A stretch of 64,000 nucleotides of DNA from Atrina japonica (GCA_030159075.1 BROG01000047.1:1652501-1716500), one strand, 5' to 3'. Counted from the first letter of the stretch, positions 1 to 22,609 are shown. Made by a program: numbers and translations. The notes: a model not told the origin generated them from the sequence alone.

Positions 1-126
1 CATACAGACAGATAGACAGACATACAGACAGACACACAGACATACATACAGACAGATAGATAGATAGACAGACAGACACACAGACAGACATACATACATA
101 CATACATACATACATACATACATACA
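1..126. repeat. CAGA/CATA simple repeat
   Basis: Tandem tetranucleotides: mixed CAGA, TAGA and CACA units, then a clean run of CATA from about 89 to 126. It lies inside the intron that precedes the last exon of gene A. Confidence 0.95.
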
Positions 127-322
127 TGCAGACTCATATTTAGCAAAAATTGCAAAATGTGTCGAGCCAGTTCGATTAATGGTTGATTTTAAAACACTTT
201 TTAGAAAGAAAGTTGAAACAGATCTTTAGTCATCCTTATGATCTTATGTATATATCATGTTTTAAATATTTTTGTGTAAAATTGTATTTTTCATGAAATC
301 TATCATGTCATATCTATTTCAG

Positions 323-831
323 GTGCAGTAGAGGCGCCGTTTGTTGCCGATCTAAATTACCTATGGATTCTTTTTGTAGCGTTCATTATTGCGTTATGTA
401 TCCTCGGCTTTTTCTTGATAAAAAAGTTTCACAAGCCTTGTATGCTGCGCTGGAGAGGGAGAAAGTGGTGTAAACGGAAAAAAAGGGACATTAATGTGGA
501 TGTTGGTGAAAAAATAGTGCCGAAGAAATTTAAAGCGAGTAATCTCATCACCAGCCAAATAAAACAAAAATCATATTTCAAACCTAAGAGGCCGATCCAG
601 GTTGTTCCCGTATTTGATCCGACTTGGAATATAGAAGAATTGCCAATTATCCCTCCGCCTAAAATTACTACGCTCTACAACGATTCAATTGAGGATTACA
701 TGAGAGGCAAATTACCCAAGCGTGCAGATAGAATGAGTTTATATAGCTTTGATTCTGTGTTATATAGATCAATTTCTTCCTCTCTGACCAGCGATGACTG
801 GAGTACTACTATGAGTACTGTATCAGATTAA
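323..831 (+). CDS. Gene A: 3'-terminal exon, membrane segment plus cytoplasmic tail (partial)
   Basis: An acceptor ending TTTCAG at 322 opens a 509-nt exon that enters in phase 1 (first two bases finish a split codon) and stops at TAA 829-831. It encodes 168 residues after the split codon: a short juxtamembrane stretch, one hydrophobic segment (YLWILFVAFIIALCILGFFL), then a basic stop-transfer region and a Ser/Thr-rich tail ending STVSD. The same entry phase and the same design (membrane segment and tail in the last exon) occur in genes B and D. The tail shares an RP-x-x-x-x-P...LY pattern with D and with unit C (KRPIQVVPVFDP here, [12 protein letters not shown] in D). The ectodomain exons must lie left of the window. 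Function is unknown; surface receptor or adhesion protein is inference from topology only. Confidence 0.8.
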
Positions 832-2381
832 ATTTTGAAAATTATTCGCGTCTGAACGTATCCTTCAGATTTCAACAATGGACAATGTTCAAAGTGAAAC
901 GAAGATTTGAGATTTTACTTTTTACGAATGTTATGCCAATCAAAGTTTATATATTTTACGCCTTATATCAAAAGTTAAACGTTAACATTTCGTGATAATA
1001 TTATTATTTATTTTTACTTTTTAGGGTTTTCAGTTTTTAGTCAGTTTGTTCTTTTTCTCGTGGCCAGCTTTCTTCATCATTATGAACTGCGCATGCGCGG
1101 AAATTTTACCTGAGTTTTACCTGGAAATTTACTAAGAACAAAGAAGGAAAATTTATTTAATGAAAATGATTCAACTTTTTTGTCAGTTGTCGAATCATTT
1201 AAATCATTTTACAATGACACGAAACTATTGTGTATCACTTTAAAGTTATCCAATTCCAAAACGTCATCCCCTTAAATACATTCGTTTCATTTTATGATTC
1301 ATTATTTTTATGTCGATTTTAGAACGTGATTTATTTGACCATAATCCTGAATATAATGTTACAAAATGAGAGTTGCCGATCGCAATGTTCTAGTGGTATC
1401 ATTTACAGGCTGTTCGGTTTGGTTTCTCGGAACAAGGTCTTTCCTAACTACAAATTAAGAAGTAACTTTACCTCCCTCAAGTGCTCAGTACTAGTATATG
1501 AAGTGAAAGTCAATGGGTCTCTCAAATGAGACGTAAAATCCAGATTCTGTATCAAAACAGGACGCTGGCTGTAATTGTCTCAGTCCATAGCACATATCAA
1601 AATATGGGTCACTTTTCTTATAGCTGATGTCCTCTACATATAAGTGAGGAATTATTAGATGGACATGAACTATTTATGATACCATTACAGGTCTTAACTT
1701 CGCTGGTTCTTTTAATGACGACTTCGTCAAATAAACATCAATAATTTATCTTTAGCTGGCGGAAATTGCCTTAAAACTTCAAATGCATATTCCAATATTT
1801 CTTGAAATTTAATCGATTTAATTGAGATTCGCCGAAACATTAAATGATGAAGTCAGCAAATATTCATTACAGAGAAACGAAGACGGCTAATGTAGATTTT
1901 GCGCTACAGTTTGCGTTACAGATCACAGACCTAGATACCGTATAACTCTGAGTTAGTCTTCTTTCATTTAAAGAATGATTATAATCCAAACGAGTGTACC
2001 ATTTAAATTGCGCTTTTATTGTATTTTGAATGTAGTCTTGCTTGTTGTAGACAACAGAGAAATTCATTGTTAAAGAAATTAATTTATTTCCCACAAAATC
2101 ATCTTCTTGGTTCCATTTGTATTTCAATACAATAGCAATGATATGAATAAGGCTTTTAACGATCGGTTATACAGGTTTTATTTACATACAATTCTATTTA
2201 TAATATAATTGTGGTAAAGCCATAATCTGTTGAGTCATGGGATATAACGTAAACAATACATGTATAAGATATTTATTTTAGTTATAAATAGTTAATCAAT
2301 AAAAAATTATTATGATCTTATTTGAAGTTATTTTTCATATTAAAATTTTACTTACAACCTGAGTCAAACATACACAAACAC

Positions 2382-2421
2382 GCGTACACACACACACACA
2401 CAGATATATACACAGAGAGAC

Positions 2422-2506
<85 letters not shown>

Positions 2507-2985
2507 GGGTAGTTGTGTGTGCGTATGTGTGTGTGTGTTTACGTGTGTGTTTTGGTGTGTGTGTGTCTGTGTATTTGTGTTTTTGTGTATGTTTTGGGAT
2601 GGGTGGCTTGGTGTGTGTGTGTGGTTTTTTTTATATAGATGTGTATGGGTGGATTGGTATATGTGTGTGTCTGTGTGTGTGTATACAAGTGTGTCGGTTT
2701 GTTTTTGTCTTGTGTATGCGTGTGGTTTTGTGTGTGTAAACGGATGTGGGTGGGTTTTTTGGTGTATATGGGTGTATATTCGTGTGTGTGGATATGAGTG
2801 TGAAGGTATGTTTTTGCCATGTGTGTGCGTATGTTTTAGTGTGTATGAACGGGTGAGGGTGGGTGGTTTGGTGTATGTGGGTATGTGTGCATTTGTGTTT
2901 TGGTTTGTGTGGATGTGTTGGTCGGTGGTTTAGTGTGTATATGAATTTGTGTGTATGAGTATGTGTGTATGAGTCTGTGTGTTTT
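2382..2985. repeat. Compound microsatellite (CA)n-(TA)n-(GT)n, degenerate
   Basis: A CA run from 2382, a pure TA run from about 2426 to 2503, then about 470 bases of degenerate GT/GTTTT repeat. The long open frames on both strands here (Val/Cys- and His/Thr-rich) are translations of the repeat. Confidence 0.95.
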
Positions 2986-4779
2986 TTTTTCACTTTAAGC
3001 TTTACAAACTAATGATTACGATATCTCAGACGTTCTGTAGAAATTCAGAAACTAGTCGCTCAGAAATTAACTAATTGAAGGACATTATCAAGTTTAGAAT
3101 AAACATGATCCAATCTAAAAAAAAACATGCACGTTTTATGTATGAGGTTTATCATCGAGTTATATAAAAGAAGTGATATGAAATATCAATACTCAGTACT
3201 GAAAATTAAATGCGATATAAACATGCAAGTTTAATTATTCACCTTTTCTTTCAAGAGCTCATTTGTACAAACAAGATAATATTTTTATCACTATTCAAAT
3301 TGTAAATGCACAAAAGAAATTTAATATAACTTAAATATAATATTCAGATCAACAATATACCCACCATTTAATTCATTTTTTTCAATATAAATGACTGAGC
3401 TTTCATTGAAATTTCTTAAGAATTCAATGTCTGTACATTTAAATGATCACGTATTCAATTCACTTTATATATCTATTATGTATCTGGTTTTCAATCCAAG
3501 ATTAAACGTTTCACACGTACAATACATGCATTTAATATTATAAAGAAATTTCATTTCGTTCAATAACCGACTTTCAGATCGATAGGACCAATAATTTCAG
3601 CTAATTCAGTTCTGTAGTATACCTGGGTATTGAATGAGATAACAAAATCGTATGACACGAGTTTTACTGTTTTGTTGTACAGTGATCTAGCGTGTATTCA
3701 ATGCATTTTCAACTACGGAATAGAGATAGAAGTATGAGTATGCTAATACAGGCATCTTCAGTGATTAGATCATTTCGGACACTTTAATACCTTAGTAAGT
3801 ACCTAATATTTTAAATATTGTTTTACTAGAAGTTATATCCTATACGTTCAACGTTGCTTACACAGTAGCAACCGTTACTCGTTTTGTGATCGCTTGAAAT
3901 GTTTTAGTTTTATTTCAATAACATGTAACTCCATTTTCGTCTACACAATTTGATGTTTAGTTGCGTTTTATATATCAACGTAGTTGTGCTGACACTTACT
4001 GGGGGTTGTCGTATTTTCGTATCCATGTTAATCAATATTTCACTGCACTGCTAGCACCCATAACTTAAAATGTGGGCGTCTACATTTCATCTCTATTTGG
4101 TGTCTTAATCTCTTATTTCATGAGTCATTTAAACGATACTTTCACCAATATCTTTACGGCACCCGTTGTATGGAAATTGATTAGTAGTTTACATGTGGAG
4201 TTGAAATTGATTATTGTTTAAAAATACCCCACCTCCATACTAAACACGAGTCATGCACCTATTAACATCGGTTGAAATTGGAAACTATACATGCAACCCA
4301 CAATTTGCCATTCATCAGAAACAATAGTGTATTGAAATTGTTTTCTCCTAAATAAACAAACCGTGAAAAGCCGAACCCGACTTTACTATAATGTAACCTT
4401 TGTTTAAGAAATCAGATTTCGATTATTGATTTTTCCCACAAACTGTAAACAAGAACAGTGTTCGTTGTTTAACTTATGTTATGCATGACTAAGTTCTGAT
4501 GTTATCACATGTACAGCTAGTTGTATTTGCTGATTTTATATTAATACTTCTGATCTTGTTAAACAATCAGTTTCCGTTATTATGTTTTCGTTTTCATCGC
4601 AATGTTTAATCACAATCTAGATGTTGTAAACAGAAATGATTCAACGACCATTATATACTACCTGAAACACAACAAAAGCTTAAAAAGGGAAGCCAAAATC
4701 ATTGGGAATATTTCCTTTTCCTTTTATTAGTATTATTAAAAGAACAATTGGGTAACCAGATTATTAATAATTTTTAATA

Positions 4780-5490
4780 TCAAAAATCTCAGATATCATC
4801 TTTAGAATGTCCATGATGAAGATACAAATCTGGTAAAAATGGACAAAAACGGACCTCTGGAAACCAAGAGGTGGAATCAGGTGCCATGAAGGAGCAAGCA
4901 TCCCCTATCGACCGGTCACAACCGCCGTGAGTCCACAGTCAAATCCAAATGAAATTCGTGATGAACGAATCCTTGTCACAATTAGTACAGACGTTTCAAT
5001 AACCGCCAAAGAAAAGGCAACTCAACAATTCACCTAGTGAAACAGAGTAATCGCAAACGAGTCTATCATACCGACCGTAAAATTTACGGAACGTTGACAT
5101 CATACGCGAAATGTTCATATGTTTAACACGCCCTGGCATATCGGATCATTTGTGAAATATAAATTCCATATGTGGGTGACTGTGGGATAACACCGCCCAA
5201 ATGCGGAAAACTCACGATGAGAAAGCCCTAATCGTCGTATAGCTGAGTTGCCGTCTGTGCCTATATTAAGTAAAATGTCTAAGTATGAGGCATGTGTGCT
5301 TGATTCTGTTACATCTTTAATTTCTAGTTCGCTGGGATATATCGCATTGGCATATGTATGGAAATTGTCATTGTTAATTGACAAAACGTCGTCGATATAC
5401 CTAGATGTCAAATTAAAGAACACCGATAGCTTTTTTCTTCTTTTGATTCAGCAGTTTCGGTACTCAGAAAGTAATACCTGGAAGAAAGGG
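4780..5490 (-). pseudogene. Decayed retroelement, reverse-transcriptase 3' part
   Basis: On the minus strand, 5423 to about 5200 translates to a reverse-transcriptase fragment with the catalytic-type box RYIDDVL followed by NAIYPSELEIKD and ASYLDILL, then changes frame and continues with [17 protein letters not shown] before a stop. The next 300 bases downstream are the segment repeated many times in this window (copies near 9285, 15075, 15480, 16385, 23385 and 33095). The frame shift and stops show it is dead. Penelope-like element is my best guess for the class from remembered family wording; LINE is the alternative. Confidence 0.75.
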
Positions 5491-5726
5491 GAAATTTAGA
5501 TCTAGCAAACAAGATTTTTTTTTCAAAATTAATCAAAAGATCATGAAAGGTAACATTAAATGTAGCTATTGTGTTTGATCAGTAACACGATGAAAATAAG
5601 AACTCCGTTGTTCTAAATCAGAGCTGAAATTTATGAACTGAAATATTTGTATTTATGTGGTGTATTTTTGTTCTTAAGAATACTTTGTGAGTTATATGTC
5701 TATTTTCAGATGTGGACGTGTCCAAA

Positions 5727-14959
<9,233 letters not shown>

Positions 14960-15069
14960 AAACAAACATACTATGCTATAGGTGCTATAGGATGTAATAT
15001 ATTTGTTAATTAAAGTTTTATAACTGCATTGTGTTGTTGTCATTCTTTCGCAACCTCCAATGTCAAGTG

Positions 15070-15295
15070 GAATATTAAAAAATATCAGATACTAAAGTAT
15101 AAATCTTGAGGAAGTGCAGGATATAGATACAAATCTGGTAAAAATTGGACAAACACAGACCTCTGGAAATCAAGAGGTGGGACTGGGTGTCATGGAGGAG
15201 TAAGCATAATTTTTCAGTGAGTAGCTCACCTCTGTATGTGTAATGTTCATCTGTTGAATACGCCCTGGCATGTCTGATCAAGAACATAGTGATTT
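15070..15295 (-). repeat. Retroelement 3'-segment copy with internal deletion
   Basis: Starts like the 9285 copy and then jumps to the part upstream in the element (CACGCCCTGGCATRTC-type string), so the middle is missing. The minus-strand frame retains RHARAYSTDEHYTYRGELLT, the continuation of the reverse-transcriptase region seen at 5110-5160. Confidence 0.75.
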
Positions 15296-15439
15296 AACTC
15301 ATCGACCCCTGTACCTATATTCACTCATCCATTTCAAAGACTGGTGAAGTCCACTGTCAGTATTTAGGAGTGTAATCTTTAAGATATATATTTATTTTAC
15401 ATGCAGTATTGACTTTTTCACTCCTGAAGTTTTTCAGTG

Positions 15440-15650
15440 GGACCATACTTTTATTTTATCGGAAGACCCTTATATATAAATCTACATGATGTCCATGATA
15501 CATTTACAAATCTGGTGGTATTGCACAAACACGGACCTCTAGAAATTCCGAAGTGGGATCAGGTGCCACGGAGGAGTAAGCTTTCCCTGTTGACCGGTCA
15601 CACCTGCCGTGAGTCCACAGGCAAATTCAAATGAAATAAGTGAGGAAGAA
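15440..15650 (-). repeat. Retroelement 3'-segment copy
   Basis: Contains the diagnostic GGACAAACACGGACCTC-like and TTGACCGGTCACACCTGCCG strings of the dispersed family; truncated both sides. Confidence 0.75.
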
Positions 15651-15654
15651 ATAT

Positions 15655-15905
15655 GACTGTAATGGTTAATGAGTTAAACTGTAATGAAATTCATTACATT
15701 CCCCAATCGTGCTTTTTCACCAAACTTGACATTTTCACCGAACTTGACCTTTTCACCGAATTTGACCTTTTTATCGAAATAGAGAGGTTTCAATGGAACA
15801 TATGCGACGGTTGTGGCATGCCAGCAGGGGACGCTGACACATCTAATTTGCCGTCTTCTAATGGACTTGAGTTTCGATTACAATTGGTACTTCTACATTT
15901 TTACA
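15655..15905 (+). repeat. Dispersed repeat, family 2 (copy 1)
   Basis: An 18-bp direct subrepeat (CACCGAACTTGACCTTTT and variants) followed by GGAACATATGCGACGGTTGT and GGCATGCCAGCAG. Two other copies: 25255-25605 (inverted) and 34595-34795. One frame reads FTELDLFTEFD then [15 protein letters not shown] in all three copies, so the family may derive from a coding element. Confidence 0.75.
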
Positions 15906-16384
15906 TTGTATCTCACCATATTGTCAGATCTGCATGTTTTCATCTAGATGGTCTGTTTTTATGTTGCTGTTTAGGATACATTATAACATTGTATATTGTA
16001 TATTGTTTAGGATACCTGGATGGGTATAAATTTACTTTACATTTATCGGGTGTTATTTTAGAATATGCATGCATCTGACAGTGAGAGAGACCAGGGAATG
16101 CATTTCATGTAAAAAGTGGGTTTTCAATGTAACAGGATAACAGATCCGATATTACTATTATATATTGCAGAAATGTGTTATAACGTCCTGTGTCTAATAT
16201 AACCTTAAGGGTTCTCTTTTTTCAAAACATTGTCTTTCCTTTACTATTTGTATATGCATACCACACCGGAACTGACTTTATTTTCACAAAATATATAGTA
16301 ATCTAATGCCTGTGTATAGCTGTTAGGTAAAAGTAGATAAAACTTGAATTTCTTTTAATGTATTATCTCTTCATAAGATTTGAC

Positions 16385-16530
16385 AGGGGATGTTTACTCC
16401 TCCATGGCACCTGATCCCACCTCTTGGTTTCCAGAGGTCCGTGTTTGTCCATTTTTACCGGATTTGTATCTATGTCCTGGACATTCTATTGATTTATACT
16501 TTGGTATCTGAAATTTTTATATTTGAACAT
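16385..16530 (+). repeat. Retroelement 3'-end copy, opposite orientation
   Basis: The reverse complement of the 3' end seen at 33095 and 9285 (GGGATGTTTACTCCTCCATG, then CACCTCTTGGTTTCCAGAGG). Here it reads on the plus strand. Confidence 0.8.
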
Positions 16531-17950
16531 TTTGTTTATTTTGTGTAAGTTTTTAAAATGACCTGCCATGTTTTTCTTTTGTTGTTTTCATTTTCCCTCT
16601 GCTTAGATATGTGTCTTTTCCTTTTGACGTTTATAACTCAAAATAATTACAGAATCGTACCAGAGCTTAGCAGTAAATATACTTTTTTATCTGTACAATA
16701 CCGCTTTTACTTATTGCCTCTCGAAAATCACACCAAAATGTGCAGAAATTTATTGAGCTTTTATGTTTATCACTTTTCTGTATATATCAAAACTAGGAGT
16801 AATAATAATCTGACTGAATTATGAAACGAAAAAACTGTGTTTTCTAGAAAGACAAGACGAAACCAAATTATAAACTTTTTATAAGAAAAGGACAGGAGCG
16901 GTTTTAACATATCCGACATAGATTTATATATCTTTTTATTTTCCTTTCGGTGTACCACTGAAAAATAGGCATGTAAACATACGTTTTGTACGATTGTGTT
17001 TCCTTTGCCTTCAATGATAAGGCATTTAAAGGACACCTGCACACCGCGAAATCCTAGTCTAATATCTAATCTGCCGTAATTTTAATGGACTTGGGGTGTT
17101 GAATATTCATTGGTAACTATTCATTATTCTTAAAGAAAACTAAACATTCTGGACATCAAAAGAAATTTTATGACAATACAACAAAATTATAACAGCAATG
17201 TAGTGAACATAACAAAACACGTTCTTTTGTACAATCTATTTCCTCTCTGCTATGAACACATTTATCAATTAAAATCTTATGTAGTTCAGTTATATTCGAA
17301 AAATCTAGATATCTTCGAAATCAGAGTCTAATTGAATGTGTTCGGCCACTTGACCGGCGTCCTCCTAGATAACTGTATATTTGTCTTTGATCGAAATCGA
17401 TTACGTTTTGTCTATTTCATCGAAACTGTCTTCTTCCATTCGCATTTGCATCATAATGTTCAAGTGACGATTGATATAGAATCTTTATATATATATCAAG
17501 GAATCATACTTGGAATGAGTTTTTAAGGACTTGGTCCACACTCCTACATACGTTCAGAATACACAATTCTCTTTATCTGTAAAAAGCGATACACAGACTA
17601 ATTTCTATCCATTCTCCTGTGGAATTAATTTGCGCTAATAAGCGTTGTATTTCATGTTATACATATCATGAAATTCCAACGAAACAAGAATACCGAAAAT
17701 TACCTTAAATGAAATATTTTACATACACCTTAGATGTCTACACCGAAAATGCAAGGTATATCAAAAGAGCGTATGGAATCCCATCAGTGACTTTCAAATG
17801 TTAAAGAACATATGATAGATTGAAATCTCTCTTCAATTCTTGTTGTTAGAAATATTTGATAGTATGTGATTTATAAAGAAATTTCGATTCGTTTTTATCA
17901 CGACTTTGCACATTTCAAACTAGGAAATTATTTCTATAATATGCATATTG

Positions 17951-19358
17951 CTATGTAGTTGTCTTCTTCTTCTTCTTCTTTTTCTTTTTTGGCTTTTCTT
18001 CCGCACCTGCCTCAGCCACTGAAATGGATTTTCTCGGTTTATTTTGTTTTTTCTGCTTGGCATTCACTTCCGGTAAAGCTGGCAATAGACCAATGCTCTG
18101 TGTCCTGCCTTTTCCTGTTGGCTTAGGTGTTCCCTCTTGATATAATGGCTGCACATCCGGTTTGGTTGTGTTCATTGGATCTTTAATCGGAGCGTTAGGT
18201 ACTGGTCGTTGACCGACTAATGGGGGAAGCTGAGACAGTCTTGTAAGACTAAACCTGAACGGATTATCCAGGTCGCTGTCACTTTCAATAGAGACATTAT
18301 CTGCAAAGTATATCGATAGGAAATGCTAAATATAAATTTTGGTTACTATAATTCAAAATATAAAAATATTCTCATCCGTGAATTTGTTGAATAAATGCAA
18401 TATTTATAGTGCAATTTTTGAACGGGTATATATGTGTGTGTGTGTGTGATAAACGAATCATTCTTCTTAAAAAAAAATTTATTAAACGCCTGTCTCTAAT
18501 TGGGAAATATCTTCTATGAATGACATAAAATGAAGTTTTTGACGAACCAACTTTCCTCTAATATCGGGAACTTATATGTAACTGGTGAAATAAAATGAAA
18601 TGTGTGACGTTAGACTTGTGCATTAGACTTACGCAGGCAAATTTCAATGAACAGTGTCTTCCCTTATATAAAATTGTAACTTTCTTAATATACATTGGGA
18701 CCGAAAATTACTGTTAGACACAGATTAAACGGACGAGTTTCGCTTGGGAGGGAATTATCATCTTTAAATGGATAAACCTTAAGTGAATTGTCATAACTTA
18801 AAGTAGGTAAAACGGTGTCAGACCAATCGCAAAAATATAAGCATCGTAATACATGCTGCAAGTTTGTTGTCCTAGATGATTTAGGGGCTCATACGTTCTA
18901 GGTATGTATTATGTTGTATGTAACGGAAAGGACTTTAATAAGTTGTTATAACTTGTGTCCAATCCATTTGTTTAGAAACAATAAAATATGTTTAAATCTA
19001 AAAACGTTCTAGGTACATACACAAAATTTCATTGATATGAATGAGTTTACATCACTTTTAGATAGCTGTTATGAAATATAGAGTGACATCAAATACTCAA
19101 ACTCCATGTGCGATTAGCTTAAAACAAATAAAATGTGCTCATGTTATGTACATAATTTTCCAACGTTGGATGTATTTCAAATTGCTTATTGGATGTAAAT
19201 ACTGATGAAAATGAAATTAGAATAGAATCCCTTTCTTTACCTGGCGATATTTTAAACGTGTCCTCATCCTCAAATAATGATTCCCTGGAACCAGTGGACC
19301 CTCTTTCGGCTGCCCATTGAGCACAATTAGGGTACGAAGATGACTTCACATTCTCCAT
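17951..19358 (-). CDS. Unit C: detached cytoplasmic-tail exons of the gene A/B/D family
   Basis: Two exons, 19358(or 19309)-19241 and 18300-17951, joined GT-AG in phase 1; the stop is at 17951-17953. Read from the ATG at 19356-19358, which has an in-frame stop just upstream and no acceptor before it, the product is 155 residues: acidic/Ser-rich start (SRESLFEDEDTFKISP), then LSQLPPLVGQRPVPNAPIKD, DVQPLY and a poly-lysine end. The P/V/P...LY pattern matches the tails of A and D, but there is no signal peptide or membrane segment. Alternative: an acceptor at 19310-19311 (CAATGGGCAG) is in phase with a donor inside the last exon of gene D (21504), which would make C an extended tail of D (about 566 residues). 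A remnant of a lost paralogue is the third option. Confidence 0.55.
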
Positions 19359-19703
19359 ATAGGGACATTCCGGTGGTTGTTTTTTTTAAATTTTCCAGTA
19401 CGAATTTCCAAATCCATATATTCCATATACGAGTTACCTAACTTTCATTGATTTCATGAATATTTTTATCAACGGTTTGATTGTGAATATATACAAAATG
19501 ATAGGCGGCAGGCCTTTTGATTAAGCCCTTGTTCTATTATCCAGTATTTTATAACTATTTACACTTCACTGGGGAAACAAGGTGATTAAACATCAAACAC
19601 AAATTTATCGAGATTAATATGAAATTACGCGCTGCGCAATCACAGGCATGAAATAATACTTGCAAACTTGAAATATAAAACGCGCAATCAAACAATAAAT
19701 GTC

Positions 19704-19802
<99 letters not shown>

Positions 19803-21465
19803 TCATAGACTCCTGTGTATATTATTCTAAGTTTTTTTTAGGAAGGTGCACATGGTTATAATAAGACGATCTATGGAAGCGCAATTAAAATTTTGAAGAT
19901 CTCGCGTTTTGATCTATATATCTATATATAACATAAATAGACTTTATTTCGCTGCAGTAGTATTTGCGCATCATGACAAAGTACATACAAACGCATTATA
20001 CGCATCGAATAATGTTTGTAAAATATCAGTGAAGATTGAAAGTAGTATTTTCCGAGTCTCGGTCAAGCTTTCCTAATGCACATCGTTTTTGTGTTGTATC
20101 TAAAGTTGAAAAGAAATTCTAAGAGAAAGCTGAAAAAGACAGAGATCGGTTTCAGAAAAGATTCTTTTGAATCTTTGAATATCCTAAAAAAATGGTAGGT
20201 AACATTTCGGGAGATAAGCTGTAGTAATTGAAATTCAGAATTATTTGATAAGGAAAGGAATGTTCCTGATGGAACTGAGGTTTTTATTCTTCGTTCGGTT
20301 GGAGGCGAATTGATATGAAAATCCGCGACCGGAAATTTGTAGCAGAAGGACAAATTGAGCGCATGCGTACTTTTGATACTGGGATTGCTTGGTACAGATA
20401 GAACAGTTTTTTATTCAATCATGCAAAGGGAATTTTTACAAATGAGGCTAAATATTATTCAACCAAATAAATGTATATAAAAAGGAAAAGGATCGAGCGT
20501 AAGGCGGTATATCTTGTATTAACTGGTGAAGTCGAATAACCGGAAAATTCTATGCTTGGAGACTGGGATGGGCGGTTCATTTTCGCTTCAGTATATTTTT
20601 TAATACGTTGGTTGGAGCGTTAATGGTTAGCCAGGAAGGTTTGTGCATGCATGGTTAAGGTACTTTTATGTTATGGGACACACAACACAAAACACAGTTA
20701 GTTTTTGTAATATTTCATTTTTAAGAAAATATGTAAATACAAACAAGTATATAAAAATAGACAAGGACAAATGGCTGAAATTACACATGATTTCATCAAT
20801 CTCTTAAAATGAGTAAAAACTGAGATATTCTTATGTACAATTAATATTCCGGTCTAGATACCACACTTCAAATAAAATAAGAAAACAACATGTACCAAAC
20901 GTCACCCGTAATCCTTTTGGAAAAACTTGAAAAACTCTAGGGTGCATTCTATGAGTAAGTTGAATAAGATCGTGTTTCTATGGTTTATAAATACTAACAC
21001 AAAACTTATGATTAAAATGACATTTAAAGTCTAAAGACTAAAAAGATATAAGAGGACTAAAGCACCAAATGCATGTAGATTCATAATACTGAAAACTTTC
21101 ATCTATTGTCATTGCACGAGCCAGTCCATTCCCATTTAACTCTTTCATTAAATACGTTCTGAATTGCAATATGCATTACATTTAGTCTTGACATATATTA
21201 TCAAAGAATACTATTGGTGTTTGATACTCAATATTCTATGGTATCTGTAATGTAATTGCATGTTCATTGCTATGAATACAAAATATTCTGTTGTATGATT
21301 GGACCCACATTTTAAATAAAAATAAGGATTTCAATTAAAAAATTGCGGCGACAAAATAAAGAAACTGTATGTTGTTTTTTTTTTCTTCTTTTTGACATTT
21401 TTTCGTAGTTTTGATATAACCGATGAAAGCAATAATCAGAGTTTAAAGACACACAAAATAAGGCT
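19359..21465. other. Region between unit C and the gene D stop
   Basis: AT-rich, with a TA microsatellite. The open frame at 20063-20353 (-) has no splice, domain or paralogue support. Would be an intron if C is spliced to D. Confidence 0.5.
19706..19800. repeat. (TA)n microsatellite
   Basis: About 95 bases of pure TA. Confidence 0.97.
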
Positions 21466-21884
21466 TTAAAATTTCCTGAAAGCGTCAAAGTTGAATATAC
21501 TACCAATGGATTGTCGAGATACTGCCGAAGGTGTCCGTTTCTTTTGGGGTTGCACTAAAGCATAGAGCGGCTCCACTTTTGGTAATGGCTCCAAACTAGG
21601 TTCGACAATAGGTCCAATACGTAGAGGGCGTTTTGCCTTTAATCCAAGGATTGGTTTTAATGCTCCAATTTTGAATACAGTGTTGTTAACATGCTCTCCT
21701 TGTTCAATAGTGCTTTCGGTTGCGCTCGTCGGTCTCTCTTTGCTGCGGCACTTGTCTCTGCATGCAGCGCAGCATCCTTTCTTGTAAAGGCAGATGATCA
21801 AAATAATCACAGCGATTACGAAACAGGAACCCAATATGATCATCAAGTAATACACAAAGCTTGAGCCACCCTCAACTGTCGTTG
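21466..21884 (-). CDS. Gene D last exon: membrane segment and cytoplasmic tail
   Basis: The acceptor ATATTTCAG precedes a phase-1 exon like those of A and B. After [10 protein letters not shown] comes the hydrophobic [20 protein letters not shown], then [18 protein letters not shown] and a Ser/Pro/Lys tail ending NFDAFRKF. If the internal donor at 21504/21503 is used, the exon shortens to 381 nt and leaves in phase 1. Confidence 0.85.
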
Positions 21885-22510
21885 CTGAAATATCACATAG
21901 AATAGTCCCTTAGTAAATTTACATATATTTTATTAACGTATTTCTGATTTATGAAATATTTACAGCTAATCTGTAGATCTAAACATATTTTAATCAGGGC
22001 GGCTAAACAAAGAGGGTATTCATGTACATCTAATATATGTAAATATATCAACGTTACCATAGAATGTTAACGTGATTTGAGTGACCAGACTTCTTCTTTA
22101 TAGTTTATTGCTAATTTCACAGTTTTGTTTATTCTATTCACATTTGCTGATTTCATTCAGATTTTGTTATATCGTTGGTAGTTTAGTTTTCACACTAACA
22201 CTTGTTTTATTTTGATCTGGATCACCATTTAACATGTAGCGATTCGTTTGTATTCCAAGTGTGTCGGGGTGTATATGCTTGCGTGAGAGTGTGTTTGAAT
22301 GTATTTTTGTATGTTTTTTTTAATATCAGTCCTGAAGAAGGGACAGGTCGTCCCAAAAATCTGACTGTTTTTTTTTTTGTCCGTGTCATTAGTCATTTTA
22401 ATGCTTTATTTAATTCGATTCATGACTTGTATCTAACTGCTTAGATCCGACGACTTGTATATAATTGCTTAGATCCAACACCTTTGGATATATAGTGTTG
22501 TTGGTTTTAG

Positions 22511-22609
<99 letters not shown>

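Larger units (their letters stand above)
832..5726. other. Intergenic region between gene A and gene B
   Basis: AT-rich DNA without a supportable gene. It contains a CA/TA/GT microsatellite complex (2382-2985) and a retroelement remnant (4780-5490). In 840-2380 and 2990-4780 I see only short, unsupported open frames and no tRNA or splice-linked exon structure. Confidence 0.6.
14960..17950. other. Convergent intergenic region between gene B and unit C
   Basis: No supportable gene. Holds retroelement 3'-segment copies (15070-15295, 15440-15650, 16385-16530), a half copy of a foldback element (15296-15390) and a dispersed repeat (15655-15905). The 16540-17950 part is AT-rich with nothing recognised. 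An AATTAAAG at about 15010, some 50 bases after the gene B stop, is a possible poly(A) signal. Confidence 0.55.

Noticed and set aside
2322..2993. Open frames of 74-203 codons rich in Tyr-Ile, Cys-Val or Thr-His
   Set aside because: Microsatellite translations; equivalent frames exist on both strands.
20063..20353. 96-codon minus-strand frame
   Set aside because: No domain, paralogue or splice relation; composition like random AT-rich sequence.
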